In this document: one piece after another, positions 26,323-36,361 of the stretch
How positions within the stretch are numbered: position 1 is the first letter of the stretch
Layout of the letters: each line of letters starts with the position of its first letter
NCBI GenBank assembly: GCA_026418295.1
Contig: JAOABP010000002.1
Coordinates: 90,244-154,243 of the forward strand
DNA: 64,000 bases
Reading direction: 5' to 3'
Source of the DNA: Caldifarciminota bacterium
GTDB lineage: Bacteria; Hydrothermota; Tepidihabitantia; Tepidihabitantales; Tepidihabitantaceae
Made by a program: the position numbers and the translations under genes
The notes under the pieces: generated by a model
Database searches by the model: none
What the model saw: only the letters and a program-made list of their open reading frames with translations
Told to the model about the DNA's origin: nothing

Positions 26323-27515
26323 CATTAACGAGATTTACCTCAGAATCAGTAACCGAGGGGCATCCGGATAAAGTTTGTGACCGGATCTCCGATGCGGTTT
26401 TGGATGAAGTGCTCCGTCAGGATCCAATGGGACGGGTGGCATGTGAGACATTTATTACGGTTGGCATGGTACTGGTGGGGGGGGAAATTACAACCAAGGC
26501 TTGGGTAGACTTGGAACGTCTTGTGCGCAAGGTTCTCAAGGAAATTGGGTATATTAACACCGAAACCGGTTTAAGTGCGGATTCTTGTGCAATTCTTAAT
26601 GTGATTGGCCGACAATCTCCTGATATTGCGCAAGGCGTTGATGTTGGGGGCGCTGGTGATCAGGGAATGATGATTGGATACGCCTGCCGTCAAACCGAGG
26701 AGTTGATGCCGCTTCCCATTGTCTTGGCACATAAAATAACCCGCCGGCTAGCCGAAGTCAGAAAAAAGGGGATTTTACCCTATTTGAGACCGGACGGTAA
26801 GGCGCAGGTTACTGTAGAATATGAAGACGGCAGGCCGATCAGGGTTGACAGTGTGGTAATTGCGGCTCAGCATGATGAAACGGTTCTTGACCGGAGCGGG
26901 AAAAAAATTACAAAGAGCGCCCGGGAGGAAATTATCGCCACAGTGGCAAAGGCAGTTATCCCAGAACATTATATTGACCGGCAGACAAAGTTTTTTGTAA
27001 ATGAAACCGGTAAGTTCGTAATCGGTGGACCGCAATCTGATACGGGTATGACGGGAAGAAAAATTATTGTGGATACATATGGCGGCTGGGTACGACACGG
27101 AGGCGGTGCCTTCTCGGGTAAAGACCCCACAAAAGTTGATCGTTCAGCAAGTTATATGGCGCGGTACATTGCTAAAAATCTGGTAGCAGCCGGACTCTGT
27201 GATGAAGTAGAAGTGAGGTTGGCATACGTGATCGGAAGGGCCGAACCTGTTGATGTTTCGATTGAGACCTACGGGACGCATCAAATTGATATTGTTAAAT
27301 TGGAGCAGATCATCCGGGATTACTTTCCCTTAAAACCGAAGGAAATGATTGACTATTTGAAGCTTCGGAATCCAATTTATCAACCGACAGCAGCCTACGG
27401 TCATTTTGGGCGTAAACCGCACACATGTCGCGACCGGGAGTTGAAACGGGAGCTGGAGTTCTTTACATGGGAAAAGACCGATCTGACAGAGGAACTGAAG
27501 AATTTGTTGAAATAA
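26319..27515 (+). CDS. metK: S-adenosylmethionine synthetase
   Basis: 398 residues of the bacterial MetK type: [79 protein letters not shown] start at 26319 overlaps the miaA stop, with AAAGGAG just upstream. Followed 10 bases later by ahcY, so synthesis of SAM and removal of its by-product S-adenosylhomocysteine are co-expressed. Confidence 0.97.
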   Translation: MTLTRFTSESVTEGHPDKVCDRISDAVLDEVLRQDPMGRVACETFITVGMVLVGGEITTKAWVDLERLVRKVLKEIGYINTETGLSADSCAILNVIGRQSPDIAQGVDVGGAGDQGMMIGYACRQTEELMPLPIVLAHKITRRLAEVRKKGILPYLRPDGKAQVTVEYEDGRPIRVDSVVIAAQHDETVLDRSGKKITKSAREEIIATVAKAVIPEHYIDRQTKFFVNETGKFVIGGPQSDTGMTGRKIIVDTYGGWVRHGGGAFSGKDPTKVDRSASYMARYIAKNLVAAGLCDEVEVRLAYVIGRAEPVDVSIETYGTHQIDIVKLEQIIRDYFPLKPKEMIDYLKLRNPIYQPTAAYGHFGRKPHTCRDRELKRELEFFTWEKTDLTEELKNLLK

Positions 27516-27525
27516 GAGGCAGAGC

Positions 27526-28797
27526 ATGAGAAACATAAAAATTGATTATGAGATCAAAGACCTTGCAATGGCAAATCACGGTGTCCGCCGGATCGAATGG
27601 GCTGCCCGGTTCATGCCAGTTCTGAAACGAATCCGCGAACGGTTCGAAAAGGAAAAACCGCTTAAAGGCGTAAGGATGAGCTGTTGTCTTCATGTTACAT
27701 CGGAAACGGCCAATTTAGTAAAAACGTTAAAAGCAGGCGGAGCGGAAGTAAGATTATGTGCATCCAATCCACTTTCAACACAGGATGATGTTGCAGCTGC
27801 GCTCGTAAAGTTTGATAAAATTTCAGTGTTTGCGATCAACGGTATCGATCGTCATGGTTATTACCGGCATATTGAAAAAGCCCTGCAGCACCGGCCCCAT
27901 ATTACTACTGATGACGGTGCGGACTTGGTAACGACATTACATAAAAAAGGAGAAGTTCTGCTTTCTGGTGTTATTGGCGGAACCGAAGAAACGACAACCG
28001 GGGTGCTGCGACTGAAGAGTATGGAACAAGCAGGTGTACTGGCTTATCCAATTATCGCTGTCAATGATTCATTAACAAAATACCTTTTTGATAATCGTTA
28101 TGGCACCGGACAGTCGACTTTGGACGGAATACTGCGTGCTACAAATGTTCTGTTTGCGGGGTCGATAGTTGTAGTGTGTGGATATGGATGGTGCGGGCGT
28201 GGTGTTGCACTGCGCGCGCGGGGAATGGGAGCGGAGGTTATTATTACAGAAGTCAATCCAATAAGAGCACTGGAAGCGCGAATGGACGGGTTCCGGGTGA
28301 TGAGACTTGTCGATGCTGCTCCCCTTGGGGATATTTTTATAACGGTGACAGGTAATATTAATGTAATTGACCGTCACCATTTACTTAAAATGAAGGATGG
28401 AGCTATTATCTGTAATGCTGGGCATTTCGATGTTGAAATCAACTGCCATGCCCTGAAGGAAATCAGCAGGAAAGAGCGAGAACTGCGGGATGGTTGTGTC
28501 GAATACTTGCTCAAAAATGACAGGAGGATTATACTTTTGGCAAAGGGAAGGCTGGTAAATCTATCTGCTGCTGAAGGGCATCCGGCAATGGTTATGGACC
28601 TGTCATTTGCCAACCAAGCAATGGCTGCTGAATTTTTACTTAATAATCGAGGCAAGCTTGCTCCCAAAGTCTACAAGCTACCCGAGGAAATCGATGAAGG
28701 GATTGCGCGTCTAAAACTGGAGACTCTAAGTATTAAAATTGATTGTCTAACAGCAGAACAGAAAAAATATATCGCAGATTGGCAAACTGGTACATAA
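27526..28797 (+). CDS. ahcY: Adenosylhomocysteinase
   Basis: 423 residues, the short form lacking the ~40-residue insertion of many mesophilic enzymes, as in archaea and thermophiles. Hydrolyses S-adenosylhomocysteine to homocysteine and adenosine. Motifs: HVTSETANLVKTL, TTDDGADLV, GGTEETTTGVLRL, NAD-binding VVVCGYGWCGRGVA, NAGHFDVEI, AEGHPAMVMDLSFANQA. Last gene of the operon; it converges on bamA with only 20 bases between stops and no terminator visible. Confidence 0.97.
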   Translation: MRNIKIDYEIKDLAMANHGVRRIEWAARFMPVLKRIRERFEKEKPLKGVRMSCCLHVTSETANLVKTLKAGGAEVRLCASNPLSTQDDVAAALVKFDKISVFAINGIDRHGYYRHIEKALQHRPHITTDDGADLVTTLHKKGEVLLSGVIGGTEETTTGVLRLKSMEQAGVLAYPIIAVNDSLTKYLFDNRYGTGQSTLDGILRATNVLFAGSIVVVCGYGWCGRGVALRARGMGAEVIITEVNPIRALEARMDGFRVMRLVDAAPLGDIFITVTGNINVIDRHHLLKMKDGAIICNAGHFDVEINCHALKEISRKERELRDGCVEYLLKNDRRIILLAKGRLVNLSAAEGHPAMVMDLSFANQAMAAEFLLNNRGKLAPKVYKLPEEIDEGIARLKLETLSIKIDCLTAEQKKYIADWQTGT

Positions 28798-28817
28798 GTC
28801 TGTGATACAGATTGAGG

Positions 28818-31058
28818 TTAAAACGTGGTTCCTAACTGAAAATGAGGTTCCCAGCCGGGTTGAAGTTTATCGAATCCGTATCCTAAGTCGAAACCGATTA
28901 GCCCCAGCATTGGGATTTCGAGCCGGATTCCGAATCCAGCACCCCGTTTAAGGTCGGAAAGACTGAACTGTTCGGGTTGATTCCAAGTATTTCCCGCGTC
29001 AAAGAAAGCCAGAAAGGTAACTTGCGGATTTAGGCGCAAGCGATACTCGAAGGAAAATATGCTCAGCATAGTGCCCCCGATCGGGAATCCGGCATCATAA
29101 GGTCCGATTGAGCTTTCTCCATATCCTCGGATGCCGTCGACTCCGGTTCCCCCAGGGTAAAACCGTTCAGAAAGTGGAATAGTGTCATGGTTGCTAAATC
29201 CTGAAATATAGCCCAATCGGGCTCTACCTTTGATACCGAATTTCCAAAAGAGCGGCAGGTACTGTGTCAGATCAATTGTGTGTCGGTGAAAATGAATATC
29301 CCAGAAGGAAAGATCAAGCGAGTAGGAGGTTACAGAACCAGTTAATGGATTGAAGATGTAATCTCGAGAGTCACGGGTGAGCGTAATTGATGGAAGAAAT
29401 GAAGTTTTATGAACAGTGTCGCGGTAGATGTTGAATGTTTTCGAAGGCTTGTATCCACTGCTTATTGATGCTGGTGGAACATACCCGTCGCTGAGACGTA
29501 ATAAGAAATAAATTCGCGAATAATCAAGTGGCAGTGGACGGGAGAAGGAAATGCCTCCGCTCATAATCTGTTTACTATAATAATTGTAATCTCTTGTCAG
29601 ATAGGAGATATCAAAACCAGCAGATACTGGGGTATCAAATAGCCAAGGTTCTGTAAAACTGAGTTGGAAGTCAGTCTTTTTACCGCCTTTTTCTAATTTC
29701 AGAGAAGAACGCCAGCCTCTGCCGAGCAGGTTGGGTTGTTGAAGTTCTACATAACCAGCGAGTTTATCCTGTGCCGAATAGGTTATTCCAGCGCCAATTG
29801 TTCCAAAAAAACTCTTTTCTTTCACTTTATAGATCAAATCAATTGTGCCGGCCGTATCTACCTGCCGATAATCAATGGTGACATCATCAAAGAATCCCAG
29901 ATTGAAGATATCTCTCTGGCTGCGCATAATTTCGGAGCGTTTGAAAACATATCCAGGCAGGGAGGATATCTCACGCCGGATAACCTTATCCCGGGTCTGC
30001 TGGTTACCTTCGATTTTCACAAGTCTAATCATTGCCGGGATTCCTTCTTTGATATCGTAATTGATATATACGGTATCGGCGTTAATTTTTTCAACTGGGG
30101 TGATTTGGGCATATATATAACCTTCTTCAGAATAAATATTATAAATTTCTGCAAGTGTTGCCTGGGCCAGTTTGATATTGTATACAGAACCGGAATGGTA
30201 GCGAATCAGTGAGTAAAGACGAGTCGAATCGATAATCGTATTGCCAGTAATCTTGGCTGCACCGAAGTAATATCGTTTACCTTCGGTTAGATAGATATTA
30301 ATATCCACCCAACCTTGGTCGAATTTCACATCATAGTCAATTATCCGGGCGTCGATGAATCCTTGTTGTTTATAGAAGTCAACAACCCGCTCCAAGTCTC
30401 TGGGAAGTTCTTCCTCTTTTAGAGCTCCTTTACGATACCATGTTTTCTGGCGATTGACCAGTTTAATTTCAATCTGAGGGTCGGTAAAGTGTTCATTGCC
30501 ATATATTTCGATATTACGAATTTTCACCGGTTCTCCCTCGTCGATTTGAAAAGTTAGAATGACTTCACCAGAGCTATCCGGTTTGCTTTGAATTGATTGG
30601 ATATTAACCAGCAAAAACCCTTTCTGTTTATAAAGTTTCAACAGCTCTTGTTGCCAGTCAAATACTTTCTTTGCCGTAATAATTTCGCCGGTCTTTGTTT
30701 TTATCCTTGCTTGAAGGTCTTTTTTTCTGATACGCCGATAACCTTCGAATTCAACGTATCTGAGTTTAGGATATTCTTGAACTACGAAATTAAGATAAAT
30801 GCCATCTGCAACTCTTGTGGTTTCGGCTGTTACCTGAGAAAATAAACCGAGGTCATAGATTTTTCGAATGGCATCCGCCAAGGAAGAGCGGAAGTTGCTA
30901 TGCGTATAAATCTGTTGTTCAACAAGACCGGAAGTGCGTATAACCAAAGCCGGGTCGCACTGGGCAGTCGAAGCGGCTATTTTCAGGAGTGCAATCCGGC
31001 CCGTATCAGCATTCGACAGTTGGTTCAAAATAAGAGCTGTTAGAAATAAAGAGTTCAT
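28818..31058 (-). CDS. bamA: Outer-membrane protein assembly factor BamA
   Basis: 746 residues. A short signal-like N-terminus, about five POTRA domains (for example YVEFEGYRRIRKKDLQARIK, IRNIEIYGNEHFTDPQIEIKL, AAKITGNTIIDSTRLYSLI, RLVKIEGNQQTRDKVIRREI) and a C-terminal 16-strand barrel. The loop-6 motif is GVDGIRGYGESSIGP (the VRGF equivalent). Inserts beta-barrel proteins in the outer membrane and so shows that the cell is diderm. It overlaps clpC by four bases (ATGA), an unusual pairing. Confidence 0.94.
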   Translation of the reverse strand: MNSLFLTALILNQLSNADTGRIALLKIAASTAQCDPALVIRTSGLVEQQIYTHSNFRSSLADAIRKIYDLGLFSQVTAETTRVADGIYLNFVVQEYPKLRYVEFEGYRRIRKKDLQARIKTKTGEIITAKKVFDWQQELLKLYKQKGFLLVNIQSIQSKPDSSGEVILTFQIDEGEPVKIRNIEIYGNEHFTDPQIEIKLVNRQKTWYRKGALKEEELPRDLERVVDFYKQQGFIDARIIDYDVKFDQGWVDINIYLTEGKRYYFGAAKITGNTIIDSTRLYSLIRYHSGSVYNIKLAQATLAEIYNIYSEEGYIYAQITPVEKINADTVYINYDIKEGIPAMIRLVKIEGNQQTRDKVIRREISSLPGYVFKRSEIMRSQRDIFNLGFFDDVTIDYRQVDTAGTIDLIYKVKEKSFFGTIGAGITYSAQDKLAGYVELQQPNLLGRGWRSSLKLEKGGKKTDFQLSFTEPWLFDTPVSAGFDISYLTRDYNYYSKQIMSGGISFSRPLPLDYSRIYFLLRLSDGYVPPASISSGYKPSKTFNIYRDTVHKTSFLPSITLTRDSRDYIFNPLTGSVTSYSLDLSFWDIHFHRHTIDLTQYLPLFWKFGIKGRARLGYISGFSNHDTIPLSERFYPGGTGVDGIRGYGESSIGPYDAGFPIGGTMLSIFSFEYRLRLNPQVTFLAFFDAGNTWNQPEQFSLSDLKRGAGFGIRLEIPMLGLIGFDLGYGFDKLQPGWEPHFQLGTTF

Positions 31059-33499
31059 TCCTGGACCGGCGCTTCTGCTTCGGACGGAGCCTCCCTGAAT
31101 ATCAGGCGATTTCCATCCCGGTCCACGACAATATGTGGCTGTTCAGAAAATCCACCCTTCAGCAATTCTTCAGCCAAGGGGTCTTCAAGAAGACGGCGGA
31201 GTGCCCTTTTTATCGGACGGGCACCATATTGTGGATCAAAGCCTTCTTGGACAAGCAGTTCTTTCGCAGCAGGAGTCAATTCAATCGTGATTTTCTTTTC
31301 CTTTAACCGAGCGGCGATTTCCCGGATTTGGATGTCAACGATGGCCTCCATTTGAGGTCGGTCAAGGGGATGAAAGACGATGACTTCGTCAACCCGGTTA
31401 AGGAATTCTGGACGGAATACTTTTTTGACCTCAGTCATTACCTTATTTCTGATATTTTCGTAATTTACTTCGGGAGTGGGGGATGTAAAACCAACGCTCG
31501 CGACACCCCTGATTTCAGTAGAAGCAATATTGGAAGTCATTATGATCACTGTATTTTTGAAGTTGACCTTACGACCCAAGGAATCGGTAATTTGGCCGTC
31601 ATCTAGAATCTGCAGCAGAATATTAAAAACATCAGGATGTGCTTTTTCGATCTCATCAAAAAGAACGACCGAATAAGGTTTGTGTCGGACTTTTTCTGTT
31701 AACTGTCCCCCTTCTTCATAGCCGACATAGCCCGGAGGCGCACCCACCAATCGGGATACATTGAATTTTTCCATATATTCCGACATATCAAACCGAAGCA
31801 GAGCTTCTTCATTCCCGAAGAGGAAACGAGCAAGAACGCGCGCAAGTTCAGTTTTTCCGACACCAGTCGGTCCGAGAAATATAAATGAACCAATGGGTCT
31901 TCTGGGATCTTTGATTCCAGCGCGAGAGCGGCGAATGGCCTTGGCTACTGCGGTAATTGCCTCATCCTGTCCGACAATCCACTGTTTAAGTTCTTCTTCC
32001 ATCCGCAATAATCGTGACGATTCTTTTTCTTCAAGTTTTGCCAGAGGCACTGAAGTCCATGAGGAGACCACATAGGCGATGTCTTCTTCGGTAACTACCG
32101 GAAAACTGCCTTTTTTCTCCCATTCCTTGCGCTTACGTTTAAGGTATTCTGTGAGCTTTTTCTGTTCATCTCGCAGTTCTGCTGCTTTCTCAAATTCCTG
32201 TCGGCGAACCGCATCTTCCTTAGCACGGGTTATTTTTTCAATCCGCCGTTCTATTTCATCCAGTTCAGGATTTATGACCGGTCGCATCAGTTTTACCCTT
32301 GAACCAGCCTCATCAATTACATCAATCGCCTTATCAGGCAGGAAGCGGTCAGTTATATAGCGGTCAGCAAGATAAGCTGCAGCATAAAGCGCAGCATCTT
32401 CATAAGTTACATTATGGTGAAGTTCATATTTTTCTTTTAAACCTTGGAGAATTTGTACCGTTTCAGACACAGTGGGAGGCTCTACCATGATCTTCTGGAA
32501 GCGGCGCTCCAAGGCAGAATGTTTTTCAATATACCGGCGATATTCTTCAGGGGTGGTAGCGCCGATGACTTGGATCTCACCTCTTGCCAGTGCTGGTTTG
32601 AGAATACTAGAAGCGTCAATAGCGCCCTCAGCTGCACCTGCGCCAACAATTGTATGAATTTCATCAATAAAGATAATACAATCGCCAGAATGTTGGATTT
32701 CATTAAGAATTGATTTTAACCGTTCCTCAAACTGACCACGATATTTGGTACCGGCAACAATTGCTGCCATATCAAGCGCCAACACCCGTTTATTTTTTAG
32801 TACATTCGGAACCCGGCCAGCAATGATTCGCTGTGCCAGACCCTCAACAATGGCAGTTTTGCCGACGCCTGCTTCACCGATTAGCACCGGGTTGTTCTTT
32901 TTGCGCCGGGCAAGAATTTGAATTATCCGTTCGATCTCTTTTTCGCGCCCGATAATCGGGTCCAGTTTTTCCTCGCGAGCCAATTGGGTTAAATCCCTTG
33001 AGAAGTAATCAAGGGCTGGTGTGCGGGATTTACCTTTGGTACCGGTGGAATTTTTGTCTCCGGATAATAACCGGATTGTTTCTTGACGAACCAGTTCGAT
33101 ATCTACACCCAGTGATTGGAGTACCTGACAGGCAATGCCATGTTCTTCGCGCAGCAAGCCGAGCAGGAGGTGTTCGGTTCCGACATATGTATGATTCATT
33201 TTTCTGGCTTCGTCAACTGCATAATTCAAAGCTGACTTTGCTTCTTGGTTCAGAGGGACATCCCCGAGGACCAGAGTTTCAAACCCTGTGGGCACAGCAT
33301 TTTCTACCGCCCGGCGTAAATCGTCGAGATTGATGCCCAAGTTAGTCAGAACAACCGCAGCAACACCTTCTCCTTCCTTTACAATGCCAAGCAGTATATG
33401 TTCAGTACCGATATAATCGTGATGTAGTCTAATAGCTTCTTGGCGCGCATAATTCATTACTTTGCGCACCCGTTCAGTAAACCTTTCCTGCATATCCAT
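31055..33499 (-). CDS. clpC: ATP-dependent Clp protease ATPase subunit ClpC
   Basis: 814 residues. Two N-terminal Clp repeats ([27 protein letters not shown] and the second [16 protein letters not shown]), AAA1 with [16 protein letters not shown], a middle UVR motif ([18 protein letters not shown]), AAA2 with [15 protein letters not shown], and a C-terminal D2-small domain. Unfolds substrates for ClpP; clpP and mcsAB are not in the window. Starts at ATG 33499 (a second ATG two codons on at 33493); no ribosome site. Confidence 0.96.
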   Translation of the reverse strand: MDMQERFTERVRKVMNYARQEAIRLHHDYIGTEHILLGIVKEGEGVAAVVLTNLGINLDDLRRAVENAVPTGFETLVLGDVPLNQEAKSALNYAVDEARKMNHTYVGTEHLLLGLLREEHGIACQVLQSLGVDIELVRQETIRLLSGDKNSTGTKGKSRTPALDYFSRDLTQLAREEKLDPIIGREKEIERIIQILARRKKNNPVLIGEAGVGKTAIVEGLAQRIIAGRVPNVLKNKRVLALDMAAIVAGTKYRGQFEERLKSILNEIQHSGDCIIFIDEIHTIVGAGAAEGAIDASSILKPALARGEIQVIGATTPEEYRRYIEKHSALERRFQKIMVEPPTVSETVQILQGLKEKYELHHNVTYEDAALYAAAYLADRYITDRFLPDKAIDVIDEAGSRVKLMRPVINPELDEIERRIEKITRAKEDAVRRQEFEKAAELRDEQKKLTEYLKRKRKEWEKKGSFPVVTEEDIAYVVSSWTSVPLAKLEEKESSRLLRMEEELKQWIVGQDEAITAVAKAIRRSRAGIKDPRRPIGSFIFLGPTGVGKTELARVLARFLFGNEEALLRFDMSEYMEKFNVSRLVGAPPGYVGYEEGGQLTEKVRHKPYSVVLFDEIEKAHPDVFNILLQILDDGQITDSLGRKVNFKNTVIIMTSNIASTEIRGVASVGFTSPTPEVNYENIRNKVMTEVKKVFRPEFLNRVDEVIVFHPLDRPQMEAIVDIQIREIAARLKEKKITIELTPAAKELLVQEGFDPQYGARPIKRALRRLLEDPLAEELLKGGFSEQPHIVVDRDGNRLIFREAPSEAEAPVQE

Positions 33500-33531
33500 A
33501 ATTAATTTATTTGAATTCCCTCAAAAGTCAA
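33500..33531 (-). promoter_or_regulatory. clpC-bamA promoter (leaderless type)
   Basis: Minus strand TTGACT (33531-33526), 16-base spacer, TAAATT (33509-33504). ATG 33499 is 4 bases on and ATG 33493 10 bases on; initiation 6-8 bases after the -10 would favour the second ATG. Confidence 0.6.
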
Positions 33532-33586
33532 TATATAAACTTCTCTATTTTTAGACTCCTCATTTCTTACTGCAGGTTTCCGTCTA

Positions 33587-36163
33587 TTAAGGTGAAATTT
33601 TGATTACTCGAGTATCGGGAAATTTAACACCTTTTATGATGTATATTCCCGTGGGGAGTTGTGGCAGGCGCCAAATTGTCATTTTATCAGGTACTGTTGT
33701 CGTCTGAGATATAATTCTTCCAGTAATATCAAACATCTGCAACTCTTCTGATTGAGAGGTTATGATGAATAGTTCATTTTTAAATACTAGCGGGTGAATA
33801 TGCAGTTTCTGTAATTCAATGGCAGGCATGTTGGGTGTTTCTTCTATGCCGGTTCCGGTAATCAGCCAGCTAAGCATCAGCTCCATCAGTTGAACTCGAG
33901 TGAAATAATCGGGACGCGAAGGGGGGCGGTTAACTGCCTCAAAGCCGAAACTGAGGAAAATAATTCTCCCCCCGGAAGAAATTTGGCGTCTGATCCCAGC
34001 CCCTGTGTTGCTTGTTGTATCATAAACGAGAAATTTGCTGGAGTTGAACAGAGGGGAAATAACGTCTCTCGATGTTTGGTTATTAGCTCCATTTCCTCCG
34101 GCAGTTGCAGTTCCACTGATAAATCGGCCGATTGAATCTTTACGCATACCCATAACCAGAAAACCGCGCCAACCTGACGAGTCAAATCGACATCCGACGA
34201 AATCTTCTAAAAAACGGGTTCGAGCAAGTTCTTCGGCAATATTCTGGCCGGTAATGAGCAAATTGCCCCCCTGTGCTCCGAACTGGATCAAGCTATCCTG
34301 GTCTTGAGCAGGTATGGTCTGCGTTGCAACATTTCCGGAGAACCAGATAATTGTCCGGTGCTGAAGCCTGCTGGTTGTGTGATAGGGGACCGGTCCGTTT
34401 CTGGGTATTGACCAGTAACACCAGTTGGTATTCAGACTGTCAAGGGTTGAGGTGTAATAAAATGCCAGTGTATCAAGAGTGTCACTGTTTATGATCAGAA
34501 CTTGAGCGGGGTTGGCTAATAATACAATGTCTGTGTCACGTGGGACTGCGAGACAAAAGTATCGCCGGTAATAAGGGACAGCAGGTTTGATGGTCAAGGT
34601 GAATAAGGAATCAATAAGGTTTAGGGAAAAGTTACCGCAGGAATCGGTTACACAGGAGTCCCAGATCGTCTGGCGGTTAAGCAGGCGAGCGATAATTTGA
34701 GCGGTAACCGGTTGTGAAGTAACCGAATCCATTAGTATGCCGCCGACCCGGCAATGTCGGTGGATTCGCTGCGAAAAACAGGCAGTATCATTGTAAGGAT
34801 TATTGTCTCCGGATAACGTTGCTACGAGATTGATTACTCGGGCAGTTTCAGGAATACACAGACGAAGATGTAAAGTTTCGAGTTCCAGAAATGGCATCGG
34901 GTTGAGTATTATATAAGTAAAGAGTTGCCCGGAAACAAATATCCTGAGGGTTTCTGATGGTGAGGTGGTTCTACCGGCATTGGCAATTTGAATTGTCAGA
35001 TTCAGTGTATCTCCCGGGAAGTATATTGTGTCAGGCTCGGGAATGGTGAAATTCAGCAGAGCAAGGTCATGCTCATATACCGGGATAGTGTTCGGGTCCA
35101 TACCCATAAAGTCCAGGTAGGTTGAAACCCAAGTCTGGTCTTGGGTAGATGGGTCTGTCCAAGTGGCGGGAATTCCTCCATCTAGGTCGGTATCGAGCAT
35201 AAGCAGGGTGTCGGTGATATAACGATGGGCGATTAGACAGCTGGAAGAATGGTTGATTGCATTGGCAGCATGGTAGGCATTGGCAAGCCAGAGGTTATGT
35301 GAACAGTTCCAGGTACCCTGAGGGTAGAAACCCGGAAGTGATTCGGAGAATATGTTTACCCAGATTTTCCCGGAAAGAGTGTCAAATCGACAATATGTCT
35401 GACAGACACCCCAGAAGGCAGTGGCGCCGGACATTGCCCAGCTCTGGTAACCGAGCCGACTGCGCGGTGCGGCTTCAATCCAGTTCTTTACCCTTATACC
35501 GCGGGCGAGTGCTGTATCCAGGAGTTCTTGGTCATTGGAGAAGATACCAAACTCATACGCCATGCCGGATGACTGGGCGGTGACGAAGTTCTCCAGATAG
35601 TTGGCAGGGTTCAACGGTTTATTCAGATAAAATTGGCGACAGGAATCAGAGTAGTATTTGAAGCTGGAATCCTGATATACTTGGCGGTAAAGCATTTCCA
35701 TCCACATTCCCAGCCCGCAGTTCCAGACTGCATACCAGACATTTGCCGGATTTCCGCCATGCTCATAATAGGCAGGGTGGCGTAAAAGGTAAACCCACGC
35801 ACGTTCGATGTTTTCCCGGTAATCATCGCGTCCGGTAAGCTGATACCACCGCGTCCAGATCCAGATGGCTTCCTGAGTGTTATCGGTTTCGACGATTGCT
35901 GGCAGATGTTCAGCTTCAATCACACCACCATAATCAGGGGAAGTTGAGTCGGTGACTTGATAACGGGATACAAAATCACATACCCACTTTATTCGCTGGA
36001 GGTAGAAAAATCTCCCCGGCAAAATTTTGAGGCTGTCATAATGATAATACAATGCCGGATGCGATCTTTTTTCGTAGCTATTTATAGCCTCGGGGCTCCA
36101 GATTGTACTGGCAGTTGCCAAAGAGAGTGCAAATATTGAGCTGAAAATCAGTTTGAGTGTCAC
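33587..36163 (-). CDS. Secreted 858-residue protein with helical N-terminal domain and sorting domain
   Basis: Signal peptide (about 1-18). Residues ~30-330 are Trp/Tyr-rich helical pairs (TDNTQEAIWIWTRWYQLTGRDDYRENIERAW, NVWYAVWNCGLGMWMEMLYR), similar in style to alpha/alpha-toroid glycan-active enzymes, though no catalytic residues can be assigned. An Ig-like stretch (NLTIQIANAGRTTSPSETLRIFVSG), a carboxypeptidase-regulatory-like segment and a Rossmann-like region (LLITGQNIAEELAR) follow, then the C-terminal sorting domain (LQMFDITGRIISQ, LPTGIYIIKGV). Starts at GTG 36163 without a ribosome site, 10 bases after a promoter -10. Confidence 0.78.
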   Translation of the reverse strand: MTLKLIFSSIFALSLATASTIWSPEAINSYEKRSHPALYYHYDSLKILPGRFFYLQRIKWVCDFVSRYQVTDSTSPDYGGVIEAEHLPAIVETDNTQEAIWIWTRWYQLTGRDDYRENIERAWVYLLRHPAYYEHGGNPANVWYAVWNCGLGMWMEMLYRQVYQDSSFKYYSDSCRQFYLNKPLNPANYLENFVTAQSSGMAYEFGIFSNDQELLDTALARGIRVKNWIEAAPRSRLGYQSWAMSGATAFWGVCQTYCRFDTLSGKIWVNIFSESLPGFYPQGTWNCSHNLWLANAYHAANAINHSSSCLIAHRYITDTLLMLDTDLDGGIPATWTDPSTQDQTWVSTYLDFMGMDPNTIPVYEHDLALLNFTIPEPDTIYFPGDTLNLTIQIANAGRTTSPSETLRIFVSGQLFTYIILNPMPFLELETLHLRLCIPETARVINLVATLSGDNNPYNDTACFSQRIHRHCRVGGILMDSVTSQPVTAQIIARLLNRQTIWDSCVTDSCGNFSLNLIDSLFTLTIKPAVPYYRRYFCLAVPRDTDIVLLANPAQVLIINSDTLDTLAFYYTSTLDSLNTNWCYWSIPRNGPVPYHTTSRLQHRTIIWFSGNVATQTIPAQDQDSLIQFGAQGGNLLITGQNIAEELARTRFLEDFVGCRFDSSGWRGFLVMGMRKDSIGRFISGTATAGGNGANNQTSRDVISPLFNSSKFLVYDTTSNTGAGIRRQISSGGRIIFLSFGFEAVNRPPSRPDYFTRVQLMELMLSWLITGTGIEETPNMPAIELQKLHIHPLVFKNELFIITSQSEELQMFDITGRIISQTTTVPDKMTIWRLPQLPTGIYIIKGVKFPDTRVIKISP

Positions 36164-36201
36164 TTACACGAAAATACTATATTATTTTATAATTGAGTCA
36201 A
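36164..36201 (-). promoter_or_regulatory. Promoter of the 858-aa secreted protein (near-leaderless, GTG start)
   Basis: Minus strand TTGACT (36201-36196), 16-base spacer, TAGTAT (36179-36174), 10 bases to GTG 36163. The expected leader is about 3 bases. Confidence 0.55.
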
Positions 36202-36231
36202 GGTCAGAAATGAGCGAAGTGCAGATTCTGC

Positions 36232-36361
36232 TTGACTTAGGCAGAAATTTCATTATACTCAATACACTCGGTTATGGGGTGGCGCCGGGTTTGGAATGTG
36301 CGGTGCTGTGGTGTTAAGCCGCGGGTATTAGATTAAAAGAGGTCGAGTGAAAGGAGGCGAA
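36232..36361 (+). promoter_or_regulatory. Promoter and long leader of the 882-aa surface protein
   Basis: TTGACT (36232-36237), 16-base spacer, TATACT (36254-36259). The leader of about 95 bases is G/C-rich in its middle and ends in AAGGAGG (36351-36357) before ATG 36362. Like its paralogue at 13949 it has a leader of about 100 bases, but I see no sequence similarity between the two leaders. Confidence 0.7.
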
